A stretch of 64,000 nt of DNA, from contig NZ_BEYR01000001.1 in the NCBI RefSeq assembly GCF_002933815.1, positions 1,716,691-1,780,690 on the forward strand. Reading direction: 5' to 3'. This document shows, piece by piece, positions 44,929 to 54,346 of the stretch (its first letter is position 1; every line of letters starts with the position of its first letter). The notes below the pieces were generated by a model. It was not told the origin of the DNA. It ran no database searches and saw only the letters and a list, made by a program, of their open reading frames with translations. This stretch comes from Sphingobacterium sp. HMA12. GTDB taxonomy: Bacteria > Bacteroidota > Bacteroidia > Sphingobacteriales > Sphingobacteriaceae. The position numbers and the translations under genes were made by a program.

Positions 44929-47118
44929 TTAATTACCTAATTCAGATAAAAATTTGATACGCATCAGTTGGAGGTCTTCAAACGTATAATCGTCTCCTCC
45001 CAATTCTTTAAGCGCATCGTTGATCGAATCAGTTTCAGCTGTTTTAAAGTAATCGTACACTTCATCCTGGCGGTCCTCATCAATAATCTCATCAATAAAA
45101 TAATTGATATTTATCTTTGTACCTGCATTAACGATCGTTTCGATTTCCTTTAATATTTCCTCGTAGGTAATCCCTTTTGCTGCAGCAATATCATCCAGTG
45201 CGATCTTGCGGTCAATATTTTGGATAATCGCCACTTTCAGCGCAGATTTATTAGCTGTACTTTTGATAACAAGGTCTACAGGACGGTCGATTTCATTTTC
45301 CTCCACATAGTCTTTGATCAGCGCGATAAAGGAAGCGCCAAATTTAATCGCTTTACCATTCCCTACACCTTGAATCTGTTTTAATTCGTCAATATTGACA
45401 GGATAATGTGTACACATCTCTTCCAAAGAAGGATCTTGAAAGATAACAAAAGGGGGAAGGGATTTACTCTTGGCAATCTTTTTACGCAAGTCTTTGAGCA
45501 TACCCAATAAAGTCGTGTCGAGTGCTCCGGTCCCATGACCGGCATCTTCTCCACTTGTACTCTCTCCGCCTTCAATAGGGCGGTTTAAAACAAACTTTAA
45601 CTGATATGGATTGTCCAGATAACGTCGACCGATGTCGGTCAGTTTCAGCAAGCCATAATGGTCAATATCTTTCTCAATAAAATTATCCAGTACAGCCTGT
45701 CTTACCAAAGACTTCCAATAAATGACGCCTTTCTCTTTTCCTGAACCGAACAAGCGGTGTTCGTCATGTTTATAGGAAGATACAGGTTGATTGTTCTGTC
45801 CGATCATGACATTAATGACATGATGATCATCAAATTTCTCGCCCTGTTCCTTAATAAATCCTAATATATCTTTCAAGGACTCTTCGGCTTCAAAATATTC
45901 TTTTTCCGAACGACAATTATCACACATGTTGCTACAACCCTGTTCGTCAAAATTTTCACCGAAATAATGAAGAATCTGTTTACGGCGGCAGACTGCTGAT
46001 TCGGAATAATCAATGACTTCTTTGAGTATCTGTGTACCGATCTCACGTTCGGCCACAGGTTTATCTTTCATGAATTTTGTTAGCTTCTCGACGTCTTTTT
46101 CTGAGTAGAAAGCCAAACAGTAGCCATCTCCTCCATCCCGGCCGGCCCGGCCAGTTTCCTGGTAATAGCCTTCCATGGATTTCGGAATATCGTGGTGAAT
46201 AACATAGCGGACATCAGGCTTGTCAATCCCCATTCCAAAAGCGATTGTAGCGACAATCACTTCTACATCTTCCATCAGAAATTTATCTTGTGTATCAGCT
46301 CTGGTTTTCGCATCAAGTCCGGCGTGATAAGGCAGTGCCTTGATCCCATTCAGGTTCAATACCTCGCTTATTTCCTCCACCTTCTTTCTGCTCAAGCAAT
46401 AGACGATACCTGTCTTACCGGATTTTGTCTTGATAAACCGTACGATTTCTTTGACGACATCTTTTTTGGGACGTACCTCATAGTATAAATTGCTTCGGTT
46501 GAATGATGATTTGAACAGTACTGCATCATTCATCTGTAAGTTTTTGCGAATATCGGATTGCACTTTTGGAGTAGCAGTTGCTGTCAAGGCGATAATAGGA
46601 ATATTCGCCCCTATCTCATTGATAACCTGCCGTATTTTGCGATATTCCGGTCTAAAGTCGTGCCCCCATTCGGAGATACAATGCGCTTCATCTACGGCCA
46701 CAAAAGACACGGTTATCTGATGCAAAAACTCCACATTGTCTTGCTTAGCAAGTGATTCAGGAGCGACATACAGCAACTTGGTTTTGCCCGCAAGCACATC
46801 CTCCTTTACCCGGGTGATTTCACTCTTGTTCAGTGAGGAGTTCAAAAAATGAGCGATACTGTCTTCGCCGCCGAATGCACGAAGCTGATCAACTTGGTTT
46901 TTCATTAAAGCAATCAACGGGGAAATTACAATTGCAGTTCCCCCACTCATGAGTGCTGGCAGTTGATAACAAATTGATTTCCCTCCCCCGGTTGGCATAA
47001 TAACAAACGTATCCTTCTTTTGAAGAATACTGGTTATAATAGCCTCTTGATCTCCTTTAAAAGTATCAAAACCAAAAAAATCCTGTAAATTGTCGAAAAG
47101 TGATTTTTCTATTTCCAT
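44929..47118 (-). CDS. recQ: ATP-dependent DNA helicase RecQ
   Basis: A 729-residue 3'-5' helicase. Walker A MPTGGGKS (41-48), DEAH (143-146, VDEAHCISEWGHDFR), GRAGRDG motif VI, a zinc-binding RQC region (CRRKQILHYFGENF...C-x-x-C), winged helix and an HRDC domain near 530-610 (KIAKSKSLPPFVIFQD). The extended C-terminus beyond HRDC, with HTH-like repeats, is usual in Bacteroidota RecQ. It works in recombination and restart of replication. A minus-strand TATTTTTG box (47130-47137) sits just before the start. Confidence 0.97.
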   Translation of the reverse strand: MEIEKSLFDNLQDFFGFDTFKGDQEAIITSILQKKDTFVIMPTGGGKSICYQLPALMSGGTAIVISPLIALMKNQVDQLRAFGGEDSIAHFLNSSLNKSEITRVKEDVLAGKTKLLYVAPESLAKQDNVEFLHQITVSFVAVDEAHCISEWGHDFRPEYRKIRQVINEIGANIPIIALTATATPKVQSDIRKNLQMNDAVLFKSSFNRSNLYYEVRPKKDVVKEIVRFIKTKSGKTGIVYCLSRKKVEEISEVLNLNGIKALPYHAGLDAKTRADTQDKFLMEDVEVIVATIAFGMGIDKPDVRYVIHHDIPKSMEGYYQETGRAGRDGGDGYCLAFYSEKDVEKLTKFMKDKPVAEREIGTQILKEVIDYSESAVCRRKQILHYFGENFDEQGCSNMCDNCRSEKEYFEAEESLKDILGFIKEQGEKFDDHHVINVMIGQNNQPVSSYKHDEHRLFGSGKEKGVIYWKSLVRQAVLDNFIEKDIDHYGLLKLTDIGRRYLDNPYQLKFVLNRPIEGGESTSGEDAGHGTGALDTTLLGMLKDLRKKIAKSKSLPPFVIFQDPSLEEMCTHYPVNIDELKQIQGVGNGKAIKFGASFIALIKDYVEENEIDRPVDLVIKSTANKSALKVAIIQNIDRKIALDDIAAAKGITYEEILKEIETIVNAGTKININYFIDEIIDEDRQDEVYDYFKTAETDSINDALKELGGDDYTFEDLQLMRIKFLSELGN

Positions 47119-47219
47119 TGCGCCTTGGGCAAAAATAAGATAGATAAATGAAGAAATAATCCTGAAAAATAATCTATTTTTGCAATCTATTCTAATACAT
47201 AAAAGTAAGAGTATTTTTT

Positions 47220-48185
47220 GTGAAAAACAACTACGAAATAAAAAATATAGCTATTCAGGCTATTCAAGAAGAAGCGAAAGCAGTAGCTGCTCTGGCTCAA
47301 TATATTGATGATGATTTTGTTACCGTGATAAATAAAATCCTGCATCTCCAAGGTCGGGTAATCGTCACAGGCATTGGAAAAAGTGCAATCATAGCACAAA
47401 AGATTGTTGCCACTTTGAATTCTACCGGAACACCGTCCATCTTTATGCATGCAGCCGATGCCATCCATGGGGATTTAGGTATTATTCAACAGCATGATTT
47501 GATCATTGCCATCTCTAAAAGCGGCAATACCCCAGAAATCAAGGTGCTGGTTCCTTTTCTGAAGCAAACGAAAAACACGCTGGTTGCTTTGGTTGGTAAT
47601 ACAGAATCCTACTTGGCTAAAAATGCGGATTATATCCTGAATACGACGGTGGAGAAAGAAGCCTGTCCAAACAACTTAGCACCAACCTCAAGCACCACTG
47701 CGCAGTTGGCCATGGGTGATGCCTTGGCGGTTGTCCTGCAGGAATGCCGGGATTTTACGGACCAGGACTTTGCAAAATACCATCCAGGAGGAGCCCTGGG
47801 TAAGAAACTTTACTTAAAAGTCGGAGACCTATCTGATCAAAACGGCAAACCGAGCGTACAATTGAATGCCAATATCAGAGATATCATCATCACCATTACA
47901 CACTTTAGGCTCGGAGCCGTAGCTGTTTTGAAGGACACACAGATTCAGGGTATTATTACCGATGGTGATATCCGCCGCATGCTGGAGAGACACACCGACC
48001 TGGCGACAATCAACGCTGCAGACATTATGGGCAACTCGCCAAAGGTGATTGATAAAAACGAACTTGCAGCCAATGCGCTCCATATTATGCGGGAGAACAA
48101 TATCACCCAGCTGCTGGTATCGGACCATGGAAACTATGATGGCGTCATTCATATACAAGACCTGCTCAAAGAAGGCATAATCTAA
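47220..48185 (+). CDS. kdsD: D-arabinose-5-phosphate isomerase (KpsF/GutQ family)
   Basis: A 321-residue protein: SIS domain (about 30-180, GRVIVTGIGKSAIIAQKIVATLNSTG) followed by two CBS domains (about 200-321, GIITDGDIRRMLER). It converts ribulose-5-phosphate to arabinose-5-phosphate for KDO synthesis. GTG start at 47220. A -7 box TATTTTTG (47175-47182) lies before it. It is divergent from recQ-kdsA, so two enzymes of the KDO route flank recQ. Confidence 0.93.
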   Translation: MKNNYEIKNIAIQAIQEEAKAVAALAQYIDDDFVTVINKILHLQGRVIVTGIGKSAIIAQKIVATLNSTGTPSIFMHAADAIHGDLGIIQQHDLIIAISKSGNTPEIKVLVPFLKQTKNTLVALVGNTESYLAKNADYILNTTVEKEACPNNLAPTSSTTAQLAMGDALAVVLQECRDFTDQDFAKYHPGGALGKKLYLKVGDLSDQNGKPSVQLNANIRDIIITITHFRLGAVAVLKDTQIQGIITDGDIRRMLERHTDLATINAADIMGNSPKVIDKNELAANALHIMRENNITQLLVSDHGNYDGVIHIQDLLKEGII

Positions 48186-48283
48186 CTGTAATAAAGTTGT
48201 TAGATGAGTAATAAATTAGCAATAAATACTACATTTGGCATATCAGTTGTACTATTTTAATCACAAAGTAATATCTTAGAAGC

Positions 48284-48658
48284 ATGAAAAAGTATATAAC
48301 AATCTTAGCAGTGATCATTTCCTTTATCGGTTTATCGTCTATGCAGGCTGGCCAAGGGGAATTTAAATTTGAAAAAGAAACACATGATTTCGGCAAAATT
48401 CCAGCCGGAACACCTGTATCATATAATTTTAAATTTTCAAATACAGGCAGCGAGCCTATTATTATTTCAAACGTAGTCCCTACCTGTGGTTGTTCGGTGG
48501 CTGAATTTACCAAAACGCCTATCAAACCGGGAGAAACAGGAACTATCAAGGTTACTTATAACGCCGCGGCGAAAGCACCTTTTACCAAAAGTTTTACGGT
48601 ACAATCAAATACGAAAACACCTGTAAAGACGCTTTATATTAAAGGGATTGTGGAATAA
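48284..48658 (+). CDS. DUF1573 secreted protein
   Basis: A 124-residue protein with a signal peptide (about 1-22). The DUF1573 domain follows: FEKETHDFGKIPAGTPVSYNFKFSNTG, PTCGCS, and GETGTIKVTYNAA. It has an immunoglobulin-like fold and is very common in Bacteroidota envelopes; the function is unknown. It is 98 bp after kdsD and has its own terminator. Confidence 0.92.
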   Translation: MKKYITILAVIISFIGLSSMQAGQGEFKFEKETHDFGKIPAGTPVSYNFKFSNTGSEPIIISNVVPTCGCSVAEFTKTPIKPGETGTIKVTYNAAAKAPFTKSFTVQSNTKTPVKTLYIKGIVE

Positions 48659-48671
48659 AAATCCGACAGAT

Positions 48672-48713
48672 AAAACGAAAAAAGCCACATCCTGATGTGG
48701 CTTTTTTCGTTTT
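48672..48713 (+). terminator. Intrinsic terminator
   Basis: A 20-bp inverted repeat with the core GCCACATC/GATGTGGC and a T6 tract (48672-48691 with 48694-48713). The two central bases leave a loop of at least four when formed. It follows the DUF1573 gene. Confidence 0.88.
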
Positions 48714-48754
48714 ATTTTGGTTAGCTTTGCACAACTAATTTTAAAAAAACTATA

Positions 48755-49954
48755 ATGCCAGTAATATCAGAAAAAGGGCTGAATATGCCTGCGTCACCAA
48801 TCAGAAAACTGACGCCTTATGCTGATCAAGCAAAAAAAGATGGTAAAAAAATATACCATTTAAATATCGGGCAACCTGATATCCAAACACCTGAAATTAT
48901 GCTTAATGCATTGAAAAATATTGATTTCAAAGTTTGGGCTTATACACCTTCTGAAGGTACGGCCTCCTACCGTAAAAAATTAGCCGAATATTATAATAAG
49001 CTAAATTACAATATTGAACCTACAGATATCTTGGTGACCAATGGTGGCTCTGAGGCAATCACGATTATCATGCAAGCATGTTTGAATGAAGGTGAAGAAG
49101 TGATTATCCCAGAACCTTTCTATGCGAATTACAATGGTTTTGCCTGCTCATCTGATATTGTGATCAAACCGATCATGTCCTATATCGAAAGTGGATTTGC
49201 ATTGCCTTCCATTGCTGAATTTGAAAAAGTAATTACGGAAAAAACAAAAGCAATCTGCATCTGTAATCCCAACAACCCGACAGGTTACCTTTATTCGAGA
49301 GAGGAGCTGGAAGCTTTGCGTGAACTTTGTCTTAAATATGATCTTTATCTATTTTCGGATGAGGCCTACCGTGAATTCTGTTACGATGGCAGGGAGTTTA
49401 TATCCCCTATGCACCTAGAAGGTCTTGAAAATAATGTCGTCATCTTTGACACCGTTTCTAAACGTTATTCAGCGTGTGGTGCTCGTATTGGTTGCATCAT
49501 TACTAAAAACAAAGCGCTTTATCAGACCGCATTAAAATTTGCGCAGGCGCGCTTAAGCCCGTCGATGGAAGGCCAAATTGCGGGAGAAGCTGCTGTAGAT
49601 ACACCAGATAGCTACTTTGAAGCAGTATCCAAAGAATATACAGCGAGAAGAGACACCCTAGTCAAAGGATTAAATGCAATTGAAGGCGTTTACTCCCCTA
49701 ATCCCGGCGGTGCATTCTATGTGGTTGCCAAGCTGCCCATAGATAACGCGGATAAATTCTGCCAATGGATGCTGGAAGAGTTTTCTCATAATAATGAAAC
49801 GGTCATGATGGCTCCAGCGACTGGTTTTTACAGTACAGATGGTGCCGGAACAAATCAAGTTCGATTGGCTTATGTACTGAATCAGAATGATCTTAAAAAC
49901 GCATTGACCTGTTTGGAAAAAGCGCTGGAGGTATACCCCGGAAGAACAAAATAA
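48755..49954 (+). CDS. PLP-dependent aminotransferase, class I/II
   Basis: A 399-residue aminotransferase of the aspartate aminotransferase fold. Asn174 (NPNNPTGYLY), Asp202 (SDEAYREF), PLP Lys236 (TVSKRYSACG) and Arg244 (GARIG) are in place; the last two match the aspartate/alanine aminotransferase-like subgroup of Bacteroidota. The amino donor is not defined. A -7 box TAGCTTTG at 48722-48729 overlaps the preceding terminator region. It is monocistronic with its own terminator. Confidence 0.92.
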   Translation: MPVISEKGLNMPASPIRKLTPYADQAKKDGKKIYHLNIGQPDIQTPEIMLNALKNIDFKVWAYTPSEGTASYRKKLAEYYNKLNYNIEPTDILVTNGGSEAITIIMQACLNEGEEVIIPEPFYANYNGFACSSDIVIKPIMSYIESGFALPSIAEFEKVITEKTKAICICNPNNPTGYLYSREELEALRELCLKYDLYLFSDEAYREFCYDGREFISPMHLEGLENNVVIFDTVSKRYSACGARIGCIITKNKALYQTALKFAQARLSPSMEGQIAGEAAVDTPDSYFEAVSKEYTARRDTLVKGLNAIEGVYSPNPGGAFYVVAKLPIDNADKFCQWMLEEFSHNNETVMMAPATGFYSTDGAGTNQVRLAYVLNQNDLKNALTCLEKALEVYPGRTK

Positions 49955-49978
49955 AAAGCAAAGCATAACCGTGCTTGC

Positions 49979-50010
49979 AGCCAGTCCAAAATAAGGACTG
50001 GCTTTTTTTT
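49979..50010 (+). terminator. Intrinsic terminator of aminotransferase
   Basis: A 9-bp stem AGCCAGTCC/GGACTGGCT, 7-nt loop, T8 tract. Confidence 0.92.
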
Positions 50011-50117
50011 GCACCACAACAAGTGATAAAGCCTCTTTTTTTTCAGTTTTTTAAAAAAAACAAAACAAAGTTTCGAGCGACATTGTTCTTATTACAGTAT
50101 AACTAAAGATATTGCAT

Positions 50118-50411
50118 ATGGATAAATTGAAGAAATTCCAATTGATGGAAAAAATAGCAAGAGAGTTAGAAGATGTCAGAAACAGTCAACAAGCTGTTTT
50201 AGAAAAAATAGGCAAAATCGAAGTTGATAACATCGAGCTCGGAGATAAGAATATTGAAAAGACAATTCCTGAGATTTATCAACGTACAGCGGATAATTCA
50301 GACGCTATCAAAGCGCTACTGGAATCTTTTCAAGAACAGACTGCAGAGTTTGGAGAAAAAAACAACGTTGACAAATTACTTGAGCAACAGCAAATCAATA
50401 GTATCAAATAG
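50118..50411 (+). CDS. Hypothetical coiled-coil protein
   Basis: A 97-residue acidic, all-helical protein with heptad-like spacing of Leu and Ile (for example LMEKIARELEDVRNSQQAVL). No family is recognised. The ATG at 50118 is used; a TTG two codons upstream is less likely. It ends shortly before a strong bidirectional terminator, and is followed by the convergent cmk gene. Confidence 0.6.
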   Translation: MDKLKKFQLMEKIARELEDVRNSQQAVLEKIGKIEVDNIELGDKNIEKTIPEIYQRTADNSDAIKALLESFQEQTAEFGEKNNVDKLLEQQQINSIK

Positions 50412-50424
50412 CTGGAGCCAGAAT

Positions 50425-50460
50425 ACAAAAGATGCCGATTGAAAAATCGGCATCTTTTGT
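50425..50460. terminator. Bidirectional terminator
   Basis: Perfect 16-bp stem ACAAAAGATGCCGATT with a GAAA loop (50425-50440 with 50445-50460), between the coiled-coil gene and cmk. Confidence 0.92.
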
Positions 50461-50471
50461 TATGTACATAG

Positions 50472-51167
50472 TTATGCTTTTATTCTAGCTGCTTTAACTT
50501 TCAGATATTCTTCTTCGACAAAATGCAACTGTTGTTCTGGAGTCAAATTTGAGTTATCCAGTACAATGGCATCTTCGGCTTGCCGCAATGGACTCTCGGC
50601 ACGGGTACTATCAATTCGGTCCCGATTGGCAAGATTCTCCACCACCTCTTCAAGTGTGACGTCCTCCCCTTTTTCCGTTAGTTCCAAGTATCTTCTAGCG
50701 GCCCTAACTTTAGGCTCAGCTGTCATAAAGATCTTGAGATCGGCATCCGGAAACACCGTGGTACCAATGTCACGGCCATCCATAATGATATTTCGACGGC
50801 TGCCCAACTTTTGTTGTTGCGCAACCATGGCGGTACGCACCGCTTTAATCGCGCTGACCTCGCTAACCTTATCGGAAATATACATCTGACGGATTTCTTC
50901 CGAGATATCTTCATCATTCAGGTGAATCTCTGTTTTGACGGCGTTTGGAATAAAGTCAATATGGATATCGTTTAAGGCATTATCAATCGCTTGTTGATCG
51001 TCCAAAGCAATATGATGACGGATAAAATAGAGCGTCACTGCTCGGTACATCGCGCCGCTGTCAATAAAGGCAAATTTTAATTTTTTAGCCAGAGCCTTGG
51101 CCAACGTACTCTTTCCACAGGAAGAAAAACCATCTATGGCAATGATAAAATTGTGTCTTGTACTCAT
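50472..51167 (-). CDS. cmk: (d)CMP kinase
   Basis: A 231-residue nucleotide kinase: P-loop GFSSCGKST (13-21), SGAMYRAVTL and DGRDIGTTVFPDADLKIF motifs of cytidylate kinase. It converts CMP and dCMP to the diphosphates. The start codon overlaps the stop of the upstream gene (TAATG), so translation is coupled. It is the last gene of the topA operon. Confidence 0.96.
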   Translation of the reverse strand: MSTRHNFIIAIDGFSSCGKSTLAKALAKKLKFAFIDSGAMYRAVTLYFIRHHIALDDQQAIDNALNDIHIDFIPNAVKTEIHLNDEDISEEIRQMYISDKVSEVSAIKAVRTAMVAQQQKLGSRRNIIMDGRDIGTTVFPDADLKIFMTAEPKVRAARRYLELTEKGEDVTLEEVVENLANRDRIDSTRAESPLRQAEDAIVLDNSNLTPEQQLHFVEEEYLKVKAARIKA

Positions 51168-51580
51168 TATTCATTTCCTCCTATGATGACACCGGGTTTA
51201 TTTACCAAGGGAACCTTCGTCAGGTTGCCATCGACGATGCTTTCGGGTAAAAAGATATATTTTTTATCGTAAATAATATTGTCAATATAGAAGCTCAACC
51301 AATATTCATTGGTCAGGCCAAATACCTGCTCGTCGATTGCCTCCACCCGATCAAAGGATTTTGCTTCGATATTTCCGATGAAATGCCGCAAAGTGGTGGT
51401 GGTTACCTGGCGACCATCTTTTTCACCGTAACCTTTTGAGCTGATCAGCACATTCTGTATCGCTATATTTTTATCGTTAATAACGTACACCGTCCAGTTT
51501 TTTGTCTCCACGGTCTCGCCTTCCAAAACCACGGCAATCATAATATCTTTTACTATATTTTCTGGCAAATCTGCTTTCAT
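51167..51580 (-). CDS. Conserved hypothetical protein between topA and cmk
   Basis: A 137-residue protein, mostly beta-strand, no signal peptide. The KGYGEKDGRQVTTTTLRHFIGN segment looks conserved, but I know no assigned function. It starts 2 bp after the topA stop and its stop overlaps the cmk start, so it must be made together with both enzymes. Confidence 0.75.
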   Translation of the reverse strand: MKADLPENIVKDIMIAVVLEGETVETKNWTVYVINDKNIAIQNVLISSKGYGEKDGRQVTTTTLRHFIGNIEAKSFDRVEAIDEQVFGLTNEYWLSFYIDNIIYDKKYIFLPESIVDGNLTKVPLVNKPGVIIGGNE

Positions 51581-51582
51581 CC

Positions 51583-53982
51583 TTATTTAGACTTTGTCGT
51601 TTTCTTTGCTGGGGCCTTCTTTGCTGTCGCTTTTTTTGTAACTGTTTTCTTTTCGGCAGTTTTTGCTTTCACAGTTTTACCTTTCGGTGCATCCGCTTCC
51701 GCCCACTTAAGCACATCTTCATAACTGATTTTTTCAATTTCGGTTCCTTTCGGAATTTTCAAGTTCTGCTTTCCAAAACGTATGAATGGTCCCCAACGGC
51801 CCTGTTCGATCTGTGCATCCGGATTTTCATCAAATACACGAATCACTTTTTCAATATCTTTCTGACGTTTCTCCTGAATAATCTGAATGCATTCCTCTTC
51901 GGTCACATCCAACGGATCTACTCCTTTTGGCAAGGAATAGAAAGCGGAGTTATGACGGATATAAGGTCCAAATCGACCGATGGCAACTGTCATTTCCTTA
52001 TCTTCAAATATGCCTACTTTTTTTGGAAGTTTAAACAACTCCATGGCATCTTCAAAGGTAATCGTTTCAATCATCTGCCCTTTGCGTAAAGATGCGAATC
52101 GAGGTTTTTCCTCATCATCTGGCGAACCGATTTGAACCAGGGGCCCAAATTTTCCGATACGCACAGAAACCGGTTTTCCGGAAACTGGATCTATACCTAG
52201 TTCACGTTCGTTATTGGCACGATCAGCATTTTCAAGCGTATCTTCCACTTCGGAGTGAAAAGGGCCATAGAAATCGTGCAACATTTTTGTCCACTCGGTC
52301 AATCCATGCGCAATATCGTCAAACTCTTTCTCGACATTCGCCGTAAAGTGAAAGTCTACAATGCCATTAAAATGTTCTACCAAGAAATCATTCACGACAA
52401 TACCGATATCAGTGGGGAACATTTTTCCTTTTTCGGCGCCTGTAATTTCTGTTTTGGTGACAGCTTTCAATTCGGCATTTTCAAGCGTCAATACCCGATA
52501 GTCGCGAGACCTTCCTTCCCGTTCCTCCTTGACAACATAACCACGATTTTGAATTGTGGAAATAGTCGGCGCATAGGTAGAAGGTCTGCCGATACCTAGT
52601 TCCTCTAATTTTTTTACTAATGCCGCTTCCGTATAACGTGCCGGAGGTCTTGTAAAGCGCTCCGTCGCTGACATGTTTTTCAACGTCAGTTGTAATCCAA
52701 CGGTCAATGGTGGAAGGATGGCGTTATCGCTATCTTCGTCCAGTGTCGTCTCCTGATCATCATCTACGGATTCCATATAGACTTTCAGAAAACCGTCAAA
52801 CTTCATCACCTCTCCTGAAGCATTCAGATCTTCCGGACGCGTAGAAATGGAAATCTTTGCCAGCGTACGTTCAAATTCTGCTTCACTCATCTGAGATGCA
52901 ATTGCTCTCTTCCAGATCAGCTCATATAGTCTCCTCTCAGCCGAATCACCTTCAATGGTATGTTCTGAAAAATAGGTAGGACGTATAGCCTCGTGCGCCT
53001 CTTGCGCACCCGAAGTTTTTGTTTTATATTTTCTTACTTTATGGTATTGATTACCATAAGCCGATTTAATTTCTTTTTCTGCCGCTTCAATAGCCGTATC
53101 ACTCAAATTGACGGAATCTGTACGCATATAGGTAATACGTCCCGACTCATATAAACGTTGAGCAACTTGCATCGTCCGAGCGACAGAGAAGCCAAGTTTT
53201 CTACTTGCTTCCTGTTGTAAGGTTGATGTGGTAAATGGCGCAGCTGGTGAGCGTTTTGATGGTTTTGTTTCCAGATTTTTAACCGCAAACAAAGCTGCTT
53301 TACAGTCTTCCAAAAATCGTGTCGCCTCTGCTTCTGTTGCAAATCGTTGCGGAAGTTCGGCTTTAAAACTATCTTTAATCTTGCCCGTATGGAAAAATGC
53401 AACAATCTTAAAAGCCGCCTCCGGTTCAAACTTGTTAATCTCACGTTCGCGGTCTACAATTAATCGAACTGCGACAGATTGTACACGGCCTGCTGATAAA
53501 GAAGGCTTCACCTTTTTCCATAAAACTGGAGATAGTTCAAAACCCACCAATCTATCTAAAACTCGTCTCGCCTGTTGTGCATTGACAAGATTATAATCTA
53601 TTTTACGGGGGTTGTCGATGGCTTTCAGTATAGCAGGTTTGGTGATCTCATGAAACACAATACGTTTTGTACTTTCGTCCTTCAATCCCAATGTCTCAAA
53701 TAAATGCCAGGAAATAGCTTCCCCTTCGCGGTCCTCATCGGATGCAAGCCAAACAGTTTCCGCTGACTTAGCTAATTTCTTCAGCTCACTCACGACTGCT
53801 TTTTTATCAGAGGGAACTTCATACTTTTGTTCAAAATTCTTCTCTGTATTAATCGCATCATCGGTTTTCACCAAGTCACGGATATGTCCATAACTCGACT
53901 TTACCAAAAAGTCGCTTCCTAAATATCCTTCTATCGTTTTTGCTTTCGCGGGAGACTCAACTATCAATAAATTTTTCGCCAT
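51583..53982 (-). CDS. topA: DNA topoisomerase I
   Basis: A 799-residue type IA topoisomerase. TOPRIM domain with Glu9 (VESPAKAKTIEG) and SDEDREGEAI (81-90); active-site Tyr285 (GRITYMRTDS); HEAIRPT; then C-terminal glycine/aromatic repeats (GKFGPLVQIG, GRFGPYIRHN, GRWGPFIRFG) in place of E. coli zinc fingers; and a Lys/Ala-rich basic tail (about 770-799). It relaxes negative supercoils. It heads an operon with a hypothetical gene and cmk. Confidence 0.97.
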   Translation of the reverse strand: MAKNLLIVESPAKAKTIEGYLGSDFLVKSSYGHIRDLVKTDDAINTEKNFEQKYEVPSDKKAVVSELKKLAKSAETVWLASDEDREGEAISWHLFETLGLKDESTKRIVFHEITKPAILKAIDNPRKIDYNLVNAQQARRVLDRLVGFELSPVLWKKVKPSLSAGRVQSVAVRLIVDREREINKFEPEAAFKIVAFFHTGKIKDSFKAELPQRFATEAEATRFLEDCKAALFAVKNLETKPSKRSPAAPFTTSTLQQEASRKLGFSVARTMQVAQRLYESGRITYMRTDSVNLSDTAIEAAEKEIKSAYGNQYHKVRKYKTKTSGAQEAHEAIRPTYFSEHTIEGDSAERRLYELIWKRAIASQMSEAEFERTLAKISISTRPEDLNASGEVMKFDGFLKVYMESVDDDQETTLDEDSDNAILPPLTVGLQLTLKNMSATERFTRPPARYTEAALVKKLEELGIGRPSTYAPTISTIQNRGYVVKEEREGRSRDYRVLTLENAELKAVTKTEITGAEKGKMFPTDIGIVVNDFLVEHFNGIVDFHFTANVEKEFDDIAHGLTEWTKMLHDFYGPFHSEVEDTLENADRANNERELGIDPVSGKPVSVRIGKFGPLVQIGSPDDEEKPRFASLRKGQMIETITFEDAMELFKLPKKVGIFEDKEMTVAIGRFGPYIRHNSAFYSLPKGVDPLDVTEEECIQIIQEKRQKDIEKVIRVFDENPDAQIEQGRWGPFIRFGKQNLKIPKGTEIEKISYEDVLKWAEADAPKGKTVKAKTAEKKTVTKKATAKKAPAKKTTKSK

Positions 53983-54346
53983 CTAATTTGAGATTTGTGC
54001 AAATAAAGGGAATTCTAAAAGGAATGACAATAATTTCTTGCAAAAAAGACAAAAAAAATAGATTTCCTTATTATATATTAAATGTCTTGCTCTATTTTCA
54101 ATCACGCTACAATTGTCCGCTAAGCGTCTTTCTTCCTACAAAGAATGATATTAATAGCGCCTTAAAACTTCGTTTATCTTCATTTCAACAATTTTGACGA
54201 TTCATATTAGTTTGTACGCTTTCGAAAACACTTTCGAGAGAGAGGAAATCAATCATTCAAAATCGTCAAAAATAAAATAGGTTATGTATATTCGCCTATT
54301 CAAAACGGGATAATCTACCCTTATTTTGTTTTAAATATAATAATAA
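53983..54346. other. Divergent topA/GDPD control region
   Basis: 364 bp without a gene. An 11-bp inverted repeat (TTTTGACGATT at 54192-54202, complement 54261-54271) spans 58 bp. Inside it two CTTTCGA repeats lie at 54218-54240. No exact TTTG-N20-TAnnTTTG pair was found on either strand. Confidence 0.5.
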
